Assembly (NCBI GenBank): GCA_029261305.1
Contig: JAJDBO010000018.1
Span: 1 to 11,653, forward strand
Length of the DNA: 11,653 nucleotides
Source of the DNA: Nitrospirales bacterium
Lineage (GTDB): Bacteria > Nitrospirota > Nitrospiria > Nitrospirales > UBA8639
Direction: 5' to 3'
Part shown: positions 1 through 8,675 of the stretch, in pieces
How the letters are laid out: each line of letters starts with the position of its first letter
Numbering within the stretch: position 1 is the first letter of the stretch
Notes under the pieces: model-generated
Database searches by the model: none
What the model was told of the DNA's origin: nothing
Seen by the model: the letters and a program-made list of their open reading frames with translations, nothing else
Made by a program: the position numbers and the translations under genes

Positions 1-2
1 GC

Positions 3-59
3 CAGGGTTCAATGTCTGAGTGGGTTCGTTGGGATCGTATTGGAAAGATAATCGATTAA
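3..59 (+). CDS. Possible 3' end of an upstream gene (partial)
   Basis: Frame 3 is open from the left edge to a TAA at 57-59 and would encode a charged, amphipathic C-terminus (QGSMSEWVRWDRIGKIID). Frame 1 is also open, to TAA at 49-51, so the choice between them is a guess based on residue character. The product cannot be recognised from so little sequence. If real, its stop lies 24 bases before the preferred hldA start, consistent with one transcript entering the cluster from the left. Confidence 0.3.
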   Translation, partial: QGSMSEWVRWDRIGKIID

Positions 60-70
60 GCTCTGCTAGT

Positions 71-74
71 GAGG
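71..74 (+). promoter_or_regulatory. Ribosome binding site deciding the hldA start
   Basis: GAGG lies 9 bases before the GTG at 84. The other in-frame candidate, GTG at 69, has only a GGAAAG at 42-47, too far away (21 bases). This favours GTG 84. An in-frame stop at 57-59 rules out longer starts. Confidence 0.45.
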
Positions 75-83
75 CCTTTTCTA

Positions 84-1125
84 GTGCCATCTTCATCAAG
101 GACACGCACAATTCGTAAACCTAAAACTGAGGCTCCGTCCTCACCCGCGATTTCTCCCTCGTCTCTCGAGCGCTTTCTCCGCCGATTTCATCGTGGCCAG
201 GTATTAGTCATTGGAGATTTAATGCTCGATCATTATATTTGGGGCGCGGTGAGTCGGATTTCTCCAGAAGCCCCAGTCCCCATTGTGCATGTTGAACGTG
301 AGTCGTTGCGATTGGGTGGTGCCGCCAATGTCTACAACAATGTGCTGTCCTTGGGAGGAAAAGCTGAAGTCTGCGGAGTCATTGGAGATGATGATACAGG
401 TAAATCCATATTGAAAGAGCTAGGAATGCCCCGTCGCCACCCTGGAATTATCGTTGATACTTCACGCCCAACGACGAAGAAGGCTCGTATTGTTGCCCAT
501 AGCCAACAAGTGGTTCGTTACGATGTTGAACATCGCCAGGATATTTCTCAGCCAGTCACTCGACGAATTTTAAAACAGATTGAATCGCGTATAAATTCCA
601 TTTCCTGCATCGTGATATCCGATTATTCCAAAGGGGTGATTACGGCTTCCTTGATGGCACAGGTTGGAAAGTTAGCCAGAAGCCGAAATATTCCCATTAT
701 TATTGACCCCAAAGTTGACCACTTTCTCTATTATTCTGGTGCAACCGTCATTACCCCAAACCATATGGAAGCCCAGCAGGCAGCTGGCCGAATAGGGCAG
801 GATCATCAAACCATTCATGAAATCGGTCATTCCTTAAGACAAAAGCTAGGATGTGAAGCGGTTTTGGTGACACGAGGGGAACAGGGGATGAGTCTTTGTG
901 AAAGTAATGGATCCAGTTGGCATATTCCCACCATGGCTCGACAAGTCTACGATGTGACCGGCGCTGGAGATACCGTGGTGAGTACCCTGGCGTTAGCCAT
1001 GAGTGTGGGAGCTTCAATCGCTGAAGCTTCTATCATGGCCAATTATGCTGCAGGGGTGGTGGTCGGGCAGGTTGGCACTGCATCAATCGCCAAAGTTCAA
1101 TTAAAAGAGGCCATTCAGCACGCTC

Positions 1126-1133
<8 letters not shown>
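84..1133 (+). CDS. hldA: D-glycero-beta-D-manno-heptose-7-phosphate kinase (HldE kinase domain, RfaE1 type)
   Basis: A cytoplasmic PfkB/ribokinase-family sugar kinase that phosphorylates heptose 7-phosphate at C1 on the way to ADP-heptose for the LPS inner core. Visible from GTG 84 are VIGDLMLD (residues 42-49), SRISPEAPVPIV (57-68), GGAANV (78-83), and DVTGAGDT (290-297) with catalytic-base Asp296. These closely match the kinase half of E. coli HldE. The cytidylyltransferase-like second half of bifunctional HldE is absent and the protein ends about 30 residues after the GAGDT region, so ADP-heptose synthesis needs a separate nucleotidyltransferase encoded elsewhere. About 30 Ser/Pro/Thr/basic residues precede the first conserved part; no ATG occurs there, so the tail is either real or the start is a rarer codon. 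The stop overlaps kdsB by 8 bases, suggesting translational coupling. Confidence 0.92.
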
Positions 1134-3511
<2,378 letters not shown>

Positions 3512-3543
3512 CACCAAGACTCTATTCGAACACGAGAGAACAT

Positions 3544-4389
3544 ATGATGAAGGAGATTGACCTCGGTGGGTTTCATGGTGGGGGAGTTCATCCTCATTTT
3601 CTCATTGCTGGCCCATGTGTCATCGAAAGTGAATCACTCGTTTTAGATACGGCCTTTCAAATAGCTGAAATTGCCAAGCAGGTTGGATTTCCTTTTATTT
3701 TCAAAAGTTCTTATGACAAAGCTAATAGGAGTTCGATTCATTCATTTCGAGGGCTAGGGATTGATGAAGGTTTAACTATTCTTCAAAAAGTTAAAGAAAA
3801 AGTTCAAGTCCCAGTTTTGACAGACGTGCATAGCGTTGATGAAGCCACACAGGCAGGGAAAATTGTCGATATCCTTCAAATTCCAGCCTTCTTATGCCGA
3901 CAAACAGATTTACTGATTGCTGCCGCAAAAACTGGACGTGTGGTCAATGTCAAAAAAGGTCAATTTCTTTCTCCTTGGGATATGAAAAATGTAGTTCATA
4001 AATTGGAGGAAAGCGGAACAAAGAAAATTGTGCTGACCGAACGGGGGGCATCTTTTGGCTACAATAACCTTGTTGTGGATATGCGCTCGCTTCCGGTAAT
4101 GAGAGATTTAGGGTATCCAGTAGTATTTGATGCCACTCACAGTGTCCAACTCCCTGGTGGTGGAGGCACAAAATCTTCAGGTCAGCGTGAATTTATTGCT
4201 CCTTTAGCTCGAGCGGCCGCAGCGACTGGATGTGACGGGTTTTTTATGGAGGTTCATCCTAATCCAGAGGAAGCACTATCCGACGGACCCAATATGGTTC
4301 CTCTCAATAAACTTAAAGCGTTGCTTCAACAGTTGCTTAAAGTTTGCCAATTAGTAGGCAAAGCTGATGAGAACATTTTAACAAGATAA
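3544..4389 (+). CDS. kdsA: 3-deoxy-8-phosphooctulonate synthase (Kdo-8-phosphate synthase), metal-dependent type
   Basis: Condenses phosphoenolpyruvate with arabinose 5-phosphate to Kdo 8-phosphate, the committed Kdo step. It is a 281-residue TIM barrel of usual length. Conserved stretches include [35 protein letters not shown] and [11 protein letters not shown]. The N-terminal AGPCVIES carries Cys25, where the metal-independent E. coli enzyme has Asn. Cys25, His199, Glu236 and Asp247 have exactly the spacing of the Aquifex metal ligands (Cys11, His185, Glu222, Asp233: 174, 37 and 11 residues apart), so this should be the metal-requiring class. Two ATGs are adjacent (3544 and 3547); a GAGAG stretch just upstream serves either. 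It lies 32 bases after pyrG. No kdsD or kdsC follows, so arabinose-5-phosphate isomerase and the Kdo-8-P phosphatase must be elsewhere. Confidence 0.97.
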   Translation: MMKEIDLGGFHGGGVHPHFLIAGPCVIESESLVLDTAFQIAEIAKQVGFPFIFKSSYDKANRSSIHSFRGLGIDEGLTILQKVKEKVQVPVLTDVHSVDEATQAGKIVDILQIPAFLCRQTDLLIAAAKTGRVVNVKKGQFLSPWDMKNVVHKLEESGTKKIVLTERGASFGYNNLVVDMRSLPVMRDLGYPVVFDATHSVQLPGGGGTKSSGQREFIAPLARAAAATGCDGFFMEVHPNPEEALSDGPNMVPLNKLKALLQQLLKVCQLVGKADENILTR

Positions 4390-4400
4390 CTCTATGCCAA

Positions 4401-5033
4401 ATGCAACCCGCTAAAATCGTTAAACTCCCAATTCCGCCAAATCGCCTCCCTTCAGAAGAGGAAGGGGAGGATGCCATTAATTTGCCAAATGTCTTGACCG
4501 TGTTGCGCATTTTAATGGTCCCAATTTATGTGGTGTTATTTTTAGAACCTACAGTGACACGATCAATCGCAGCAGCTACAGTCTTTGGATTGGCGGCACT
4601 CACTGACTTACTCGATGGACATTTAGCCAGACGTCGAGGACAAGTCACAAAAGTTGGTCGATTGTTAGATCCCATTGCCGATAAATTCCTGGTTATTTCT
4701 GGGTTGGTTCTACTAGTCCAATTTCAAAGGATTGAAGCCTGGTTGGCTATTGCCTTTATTGTCAGGGATTTGGGGATTACTGGGATTCGAGCTGTTGCTG
4801 CATCAAAAGGACTCATTATTGCCGCCGGGCAATTTGGGAAATATAAAGTTGTCCTTCAAATAGTCGGCATCATTTTATTGACCCTTCAGGGCGCCTTAGC
4901 CATTCCGATGATAAATTTCCATCTGCTTGGCATTGGTCTATTATATGCCGCGCTCCTGTTCTCGGTGATTTCCGCAGTGCAATATTTATGGGAATTTTGG
5001 CAAGCCCTTGTTAACAAAGAAATCCTTAAATAA
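4401..5033 (+). CDS. pgsA: CDP-diacylglycerol--glycerol-3-phosphate 3-phosphatidyltransferase
   Basis: An inner-membrane enzyme that makes phosphatidylglycerol phosphate from CDP-diacylglycerol and glycerol 3-phosphate. The CDP-alcohol phosphatidyltransferase signature DxxDGxxARx8Gx3Dx3D is complete: Asp69, Asp72-Gly73, Ala76-Arg77, Gly86, Asp90 and Asp94. Several hydrophobic segments flank it (about 33-68, 95-125, 145-200). The assigned start, ATG 4401, gives a polar tail of about 26 residues before NLPNVLTVLRI, where most family members begin; ATG 4401 has no good ribosome site. A strong GGGGAGG lies inside the tail, just before an in-frame ATT-AAT-TTG, so the true start may be internal and non-ATG. 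It lies 11 bases after kdsA. The cardiolipin/PG branch shares its CTP-derived substrate with the pyrG context. Confidence 0.93.
   Translation: MQPAKIVKLPIPPNRLPSEEEGEDAINLPNVLTVLRILMVPIYVVLFLEPTVTRSIAAATVFGLAALTDLLDGHLARRRGQVTKVGRLLDPIADKFLVISGLVLLVQFQRIEAWLAIAFIVRDLGITGIRAVAASKGLIIAAGQFGKYKVVLQIVGIILLTLQGALAIPMINFHLLGIGLLYAALLFSVISAVQYLWEFWQALVNKEILK
4464..4470 (+). promoter_or_regulatory. Strong Shine-Dalgarno-like site inside the pgsA tail
   Basis: GGGGAGG sits 5 bases before an in-frame ATT (4476) and 11 bases before an in-frame TTG (4482). Starting at ATT would give a protein beginning M-NLPNVLTVLRI, the usual beginning for PgsA. The purine run also simply encodes Glu/Gly codons, so it may be coincidence. 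Confidence 0.3.
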
Positions 5034-5050
5034 TCCTCGCTAAAACCTTT

Positions 5051-5656
5051 ATGGCCTTCGACCTAAACGGCCTTATCTTCTCCCTCTGCGCCTATCTTAT
5101 TGGTTCCATTCCCTTTGGTTTAGTAGTCTCACGTCTTTGTGGTTTCCAAGATCCAAGACAAGCCGGGAGTGGAAACATTGGCTTCACAAATGTCTTAAGA
5201 CTTTCTGGAAAAAAGGTTGGTATTCTGACTCTAATAGGAGACTTGGGGAAAGGATGGGTTATTGGGTGGTTGTCGGTAACCTTTTTTTCTCAGAACACTT
5301 GGGGACTTGTTGGGGTATTAGCTGTTGTCGCTGGACATATATTCCCAGTTTTCCTCAAATTCCGTGGGGGAAAAGGCGTAGCCACAGGGCTCGGAGCAAT
5401 ACTCGGACTCCATTTTGGAATTGGACTTATACTTGTTCTTATATGGTTGGGGACGGTGGGAATTTTCAAATATTCTTCCGGCGGAGCATTGTTGTCTTTT
5501 GGACTATTTCCAGTAATGAGTTGGCTTGTCGTTGGAAAAGGTGATTTTTTTATTTTCTCCGTCATTTTAAGCGGATTGATTATTCTTACACATAAGGCAA
5601 ATATTGAACGCCTGCTGAATGGTACTGAATCCCGTATTGGGTCTAATTCGGGATAA
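5051..5656 (+). CDS. plsY: Acyl-phosphate:glycerol-3-phosphate acyltransferase
   Basis: An integral inner-membrane enzyme that transfers an acyl chain from acyl-phosphate to glycerol 3-phosphate, giving lysophosphatidic acid, the first phospholipid intermediate. Its 201 residues are the normal family length. The three family motifs are present: GSGNIGFTNVLR (39-50), GHIFPVFLKFRGGKGVAT (95-112) and THKANIERLLNGTE (180-193), along with GSIPFGLVVSR near the N-terminus and DLGKG (64-68). Motif 1 reads NIGFTN instead of the commonest NPGATN, a tolerated-looking variation. Multiple hydrophobic segments are consistent with a polytopic protein. ATG 5051 lies 17 bases after pgsA, with no clear ribosome site, so it may rely on translation of pgsA. 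It is the last gene of the cluster. Confidence 0.95.
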   Translation: MAFDLNGLIFSLCAYLIGSIPFGLVVSRLCGFQDPRQAGSGNIGFTNVLRLSGKKVGILTLIGDLGKGWVIGWLSVTFFSQNTWGLVGVLAVVAGHIFPVFLKFRGGKGVATGLGAILGLHFGIGLILVLIWLGTVGIFKYSSGGALLSFGLFPVMSWLVVGKGDFFIFSVILSGLIILTHKANIERLLNGTESRIGSNSG

Positions 5657-5686
5657 AGACTTTTGGCCATTTTTCAAACAGTCTTT
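5655..5686 (+). terminator. Weak stem-loop after plsY, possible transcript end
   Basis: AAAGACT-TTTG pairs with CAAA-(C)-AGTCTTT around a 9-base loop (GCCATTTTT): 11 pairs with one bulged C, starting inside the plsY stop codon. It is AT-rich and has no clean T-run (TCTTTGTCATTTG follows), so it is a poor intrinsic terminator, but it is the only hairpin at the end of the cluster. Confidence 0.3.
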
Positions 5687-5823
5687 GTCATTTGAGTAGC
5701 TGAATCTGGTGATTCCTTTAAAGATGGATTTTATATCTGCCTCACACCATTTCTGCTTACCAAAGACCGGGAAGTGCGCAGGTTTTCAAGCCCGCTGACC
5801 AAAACACCACCTCTTACTTACAG
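5687..5823. other. Convergent intergenic spacer, plsY / exported protein gene
   Basis: No open frame or RNA gene is visible. On the minus strand a 5-bp stem with one G-U pair can form between 5791-5795 and 5778-5782 (8-base loop), about 30 bases past the stop of the leftward gene. No T-run follows it, so it is only a very weak terminator candidate. Confidence 0.4.
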
Positions 5824-8397
5824 CTAGGGAGAGCACGGTATGTGCTCCAACGGCCAATTGATGAAAACCTCGGCCGGTGTCAGCCCCAGATTTTGCTGCG
5901 TGCAGGTCTCACCTGGAGGTGGCAGATCCGACGGGGTAAATAGGCTACTAACGATCGCATTGAATGACGGATTCTGTTTAACAAAGCGCCCGCAGTTGGT
6001 GTAGTTGCCGTAAAAGTCAGACGGAGTTTTCTCCACCAGAACAAAATTGTCGAACCTCGCAGGGTTGGATTGATTAGGTGGCGAGAACACAGCCTGCTCG
6101 GGCCAAGTCTTAAACGGGAAACTCAATGTGCTCGGGAGGCCCTTGTAGGTGTCAGGACTCGGTACCGCTTCGAAGCTCAACACTCGGTACAACCCACCGG
6201 CCATGAGGCCGCGATAGAACTCTCGCTGCAAACTGATGTCAAGCACCGTCAGCGCCTGGGCCAGATTGCTAAAGTCCCAACCAGGCTGAATCAAAGGCTC
6301 ATAGTTTTTCCCAACCGCCTGGAGCTTTGGCCAGTCCGAAGCAATCAACTGGTACTGCTGACCGAGCGCCTGCCAGATTTGCGTGAACTGAAAACTGACT
6401 GCTGCACTCAAATCTGCGGTTTCCGTGAAGATTTGGCCACCTGGCCCACCATCGGGAAGCAAGGTGGTCGACGTGGCTAGTGTCAGTGTGCCACCGAAAA
6501 CACCCAAAAGTGGCGCTGCCTCTGGCGCAATTGCACCGCCGATTTCCACGAGCGATGCCAGCACTCCGAGGACGTCGATGAATATTTTCGCTTGCGGGGG
6601 AGGCTTAAGACTCTTCTCAATCATGGACTCGACGCAAGTTGCGTATATTGGTATCTTGCTCGCGCCACGGCTGTTCACTAGCGCAATTTTTCCTTCCGGT
6701 CCAAAGTTGTCCACCATGTGGGTCATATAGCGGATCTCCAACTGTACTTGCTCAAGAACCTTGTGGAATTCCTGTTCCGAGCAACCACAGCCCGTTTCCC
6801 CTGGATACTTTGACGGGAGTAAGCCACTCCAGCTTCCTACCTCGGCTTTTCCGGCAACCGGGTAGCGCGAGCGCAGATCCGTAGCCTCCGAGGATCCACA
6901 ACCCGCAGTGGCACAGCTGCTGATGTATTCGTAAGCTTTGATCTGGCCGGGCGTGGCCTTCTGATCTTTTGTGCCGAACGGCCAGTAGCCGAGTGGGGTC
7001 TTGTACGCCACCGACAAGAGTTCGTATGCCGTGCTGCCGGTTGGATCCCAACCAGCAGGCACGTAGAGACCCCGTCGATTGCGCACGAGCGCGCCGGTAA
7101 TGCCTTCTGGTGATGCCGGCGTTGTTAGAGAGCTGATTTCTGCGGCCCGGAAAGGTGGCAGCCCCCAACTCTCTGGAGGATCGAACGGGGAACCAACGAG
7201 TGCGTAATACCCATTCTGTCTAACGAGCGCTGGTACCACCGTCCAGTTTCCGCCAAAGCCCTTTAGTGCAGAATTAAGGTTCGAATAACACCTGTAAAAA
7301 TTGCATTCGGTATCGCCCAAAGCGGTCGACAAGGGCCTCTCCCCAATCGAAGATAGGAAGACAAGTGGGTTTAGTGTTTTTTCATCAAGCAGATAATTTA
7401 TCATCCTCCTGATCGAAGATTCGGCTCTGAGAGGAAAGGATTCTGTTTGATTCGTCCAAAAAGTTTGATTCCCAATAAGGTCAAGCGAGGTGCTGTTGAG
7501 AAAAACCACTTGAAAACCGCCTGTAGCGCCCTGAGGCCCAGGCGTCGAGATAAAGGTCTGGCTGCCAACTCGAATCATGCTTGTAAGTGTACTGGCGTCA
7601 GACTTAATGGAAAACGTCACAGCATCCTGTGCCACGAATGTTTGATTGATTCCGCCACTATCGAGCGTGAAAGCGCCTGTGATATTGGCATCACTACCCA
7701 CATTAATGACATTCGTAAGTTCCTGCGCTTGACCGGTTTTAAAACCCTTGACCCCAATAAGAGAATAATTATTACTCTCCCTCAATAAAGTTACTGCCCC
7801 TGTTCCACCTAGTGGCTTTATAATATCATTGAAAAACGTTGCAGCTGCTATTGGATTCCCTACTATCCCCAAATTTTGCAGACTGGAAAGAATGATAATT
7901 TCATTGCCGGCCTGACGCTCCTTGATGAAAACCACCAAGTCAAGCAGCTCCTCCGGAATTATAGTGCGGAATGAAACATTGGTTTTAAGAGTTAGTGAGG
8001 CACGGTCAAGCACTAAAACCTGGAACCCGGTTGCTGGACCAGTGAAGGGTTTGGCCTGGTAAGTGGTATTTCCAACCTGTATGGCGTAATCAGTCGGTAG
8101 GGTGCCATTACCGGTGACGATACGAGTCTGGACCGGTGTCAGGCTAGCAATCTTTGACGATACTGTAAGGTTTTCAGCCAAAACCGTTTCGCATAGTCCG
8201 CTACAAGCAAAGAGGCTAAAAAAAATCAAAGCACCAACTAACCTGTGGCCAGTAGCCTTGGTGATACTGCGAGTCGTCAGATGTATTGGAGAACTCCGAA
8301 GGGGGTGTGAGGCGACCCATAAGTTGCGGAGCGTCGAGAAACCAAGGGTTTTACAGAGGACTGATTTGTTTCTATTTAACATTATGAACCTTCCCAT
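5824..8397 (-). CDS. Large exported protein with two tandem ILEI/FAM3-like domains and an unassigned C-terminal region
   Basis: 857 residues, function unknown. About 50 basic-rich residues precede a hydrophobic segment (about 53-69, LVGALIFFSLFACSGLC), then VLAEN, so export by a long signal peptide is likely. Residues about 104-219 and 273-406 are two copies resembling the interleukin-like EMT inducer (ILEI/FAM3) fold. Each has I-x-VG near its start, a GFQV-hydrophobic-L strand (GFQVLVLDRASL at 124-135; GFQVVFLNSTSL at 294-305), a helix before IIILSS or LVFLSS, and a closing YSLIGVKGF or YALVGSPF. The second contains Cys365 and Cys370. Each copy is followed by an ITGA segment (239-242; 433-436). 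Residues about 450-857 match nothing I recognise. They have Cys495/500, Cys537/539 and Cys588, a hydrophobic Gly/Ala-rich stretch (about 604-647), then helices around TQIWQALGQQYQ. ATG 8397 has TGAGGA close upstream; ATG 8382 (GGAAGG, 6 bases away) is an equal alternative. It stands alone, opposite to both neighbours. ILEI assignment is by pattern memory, moderately sure. Confidence 0.8.
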   Translation of the reverse strand: MGRFIMLNRNKSVLCKTLGFSTLRNLWVASHPLRSSPIHLTTRSITKATGHRLVGALIFFSLFACSGLCETVLAENLTVSSKIASLTPVQTRIVTGNGTLPTDYAIQVGNTTYQAKPFTGPATGFQVLVLDRASLTLKTNVSFRTIIPEELLDLVVFIKERQAGNEIIILSSLQNLGIVGNPIAAATFFNDIIKPLGGTGAVTLLRESNNYSLIGVKGFKTGQAQELTNVINVGSDANITGAFTLDSGGINQTFVAQDAVTFSIKSDASTLTSMIRVGSQTFISTPGPQGATGGFQVVFLNSTSLDLIGNQTFWTNQTESFPLRAESSIRRMINYLLDEKTLNPLVFLSSIGERPLSTALGDTECNFYRCYSNLNSALKGFGGNWTVVPALVRQNGYYALVGSPFDPPESWGLPPFRAAEISSLTTPASPEGITGALVRNRRGLYVPAGWDPTGSTAYELLSVAYKTPLGYWPFGTKDQKATPGQIKAYEYISSCATAGCGSSEATDLRSRYPVAGKAEVGSWSGLLPSKYPGETGCGCSEQEFHKVLEQVQLEIRYMTHMVDNFGPEGKIALVNSRGASKIPIYATCVESMIEKSLKPPPQAKIFIDVLGVLASLVEIGGAIAPEAAPLLGVFGGTLTLATSTTLLPDGGPGGQIFTETADLSAAVSFQFTQIWQALGQQYQLIASDWPKLQAVGKNYEPLIQPGWDFSNLAQALTVLDISLQREFYRGLMAGGLYRVLSFEAVPSPDTYKGLPSTLSFPFKTWPEQAVFSPPNQSNPARFDNFVLVEKTPSDFYGNYTNCGRFVKQNPSFNAIVSSLFTPSDLPPPGETCTQQNLGLTPAEVFINWPLEHIPCSP

Positions 8398-8606
8398 AAT
8401 TCCTCAGGAAAATGAACTGGAGCTTTAGGAACTGAATGGGTATTTCTCGGGTGCAGTATATCCAACCAAGGCCAATTAACACAGAATTAAGTTGGGCATC
8501 AAAATTCCTGGGCTCTTGAATTCGTTAAGGTTTCGTAGTAATGAATGAAGGAAAGCCCTTTTCGGGAATTGGGATTTAAAGGATTTCTTAATATTTAACA
8601 TAATAC
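8398..8606. other. Divergent intergenic control region (left part)
   Basis: This non-coding stretch lies between the leftward exported-protein gene and the rightward protease promoter. For the leftward gene a minus-strand TATACT (8455-8460) is a possible -10, about 58 bases before the ATG, but no good -35 accompanies it. Small inverted repeats occur: AATTC/GAATT around 8511-8521 and CCC-TTTTC-GGG near 8556-8566. The region becomes AT-rich to the right. Confidence 0.4.
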
Positions 8607-8614
8607 TTGTTATG
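8599..8614. promoter_or_regulatory. Inverted repeat overlapping the protease -35 box, candidate operator
   Basis: CATAA-TACTTG-TTATG has perfect 5-bp arms and a 6-base spacer, and covers the proposed -35 hexamer at 8607-8612. The position would suit a repressor or other regulator site. The arms are short and AT-rich, so chance occurrence is quite possible. Confidence 0.25.
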
Positions 8615-8636
8615 CGACATATTATTTATTTATACT
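8607..8636 (+). promoter_or_regulatory. Sigma70-like promoter for the Deg protease
   Basis: TTGTTA (8607-8612) and TATACT (8631-8636) match 4/6 and 5/6 of the consensus with an 18-base spacer in AT-rich DNA. The transcript would start near 8643, giving a leader of about 33 bases before ATG 8676. Confidence 0.5.
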
Positions 8637-8646
8637 TTCCTTGTTT

Positions 8647-8661
8647 AGGGCCTTCCGCCCT
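8647..8661 (+). promoter_or_regulatory. Hairpin in the 5' leader of the protease mRNA
   Basis: AGGGC-CTTCC-GCCCT forms a 5-bp GC-rich stem with a 5-base loop a few bases after the predicted transcript start. It ends 5 bases before the GGTGA ribosome site (8667-8671) of ATG 8676. It covers the alternative TTG start at 8661, which argues for ATG 8676. It may stabilise the mRNA end or affect ribosome access. Confidence 0.35.
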
Positions 8662-8675
8662 TGTATGGTGACTTT

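Noticed and set aside
5137..5670. Alternative-frame (+) and antisense (-) open frames over plsY
   Set aside because: plsY motifs are fully explained by the 5051 frame; the other translations are composition artefacts.
6070..6730. Plus-strand open frames (136 and 101 codons) opposite the exported-protein gene
   Set aside because: They lie antisense to a long, domain-bearing frame, have no recognisable domain and low-complexity shadow-like composition. The higher GC here makes such chance frames expected.
7447..7788. Plus-strand open frame of 113 codons within the ILEI region
   Set aside because: It is the antisense shadow of the ILEI domains, with no family resemblance or ribosome site.
8180..8215. 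Possible lipobox (LFAC) in the exported protein's signal segment
   Set aside because: Phe at the -2 position and further hydrophobic sequence after the Cys are atypical. A normal signal peptidase site near VLAEN is at least as likely.
8428..8447. GGAACT resembling a sigma-E/ECF -35 element upstream of the protease
   Set aside because: No matching -10 sits at the usual 16-17-base distance, and it lies about 200 bases before the better sigma70-like promoter.
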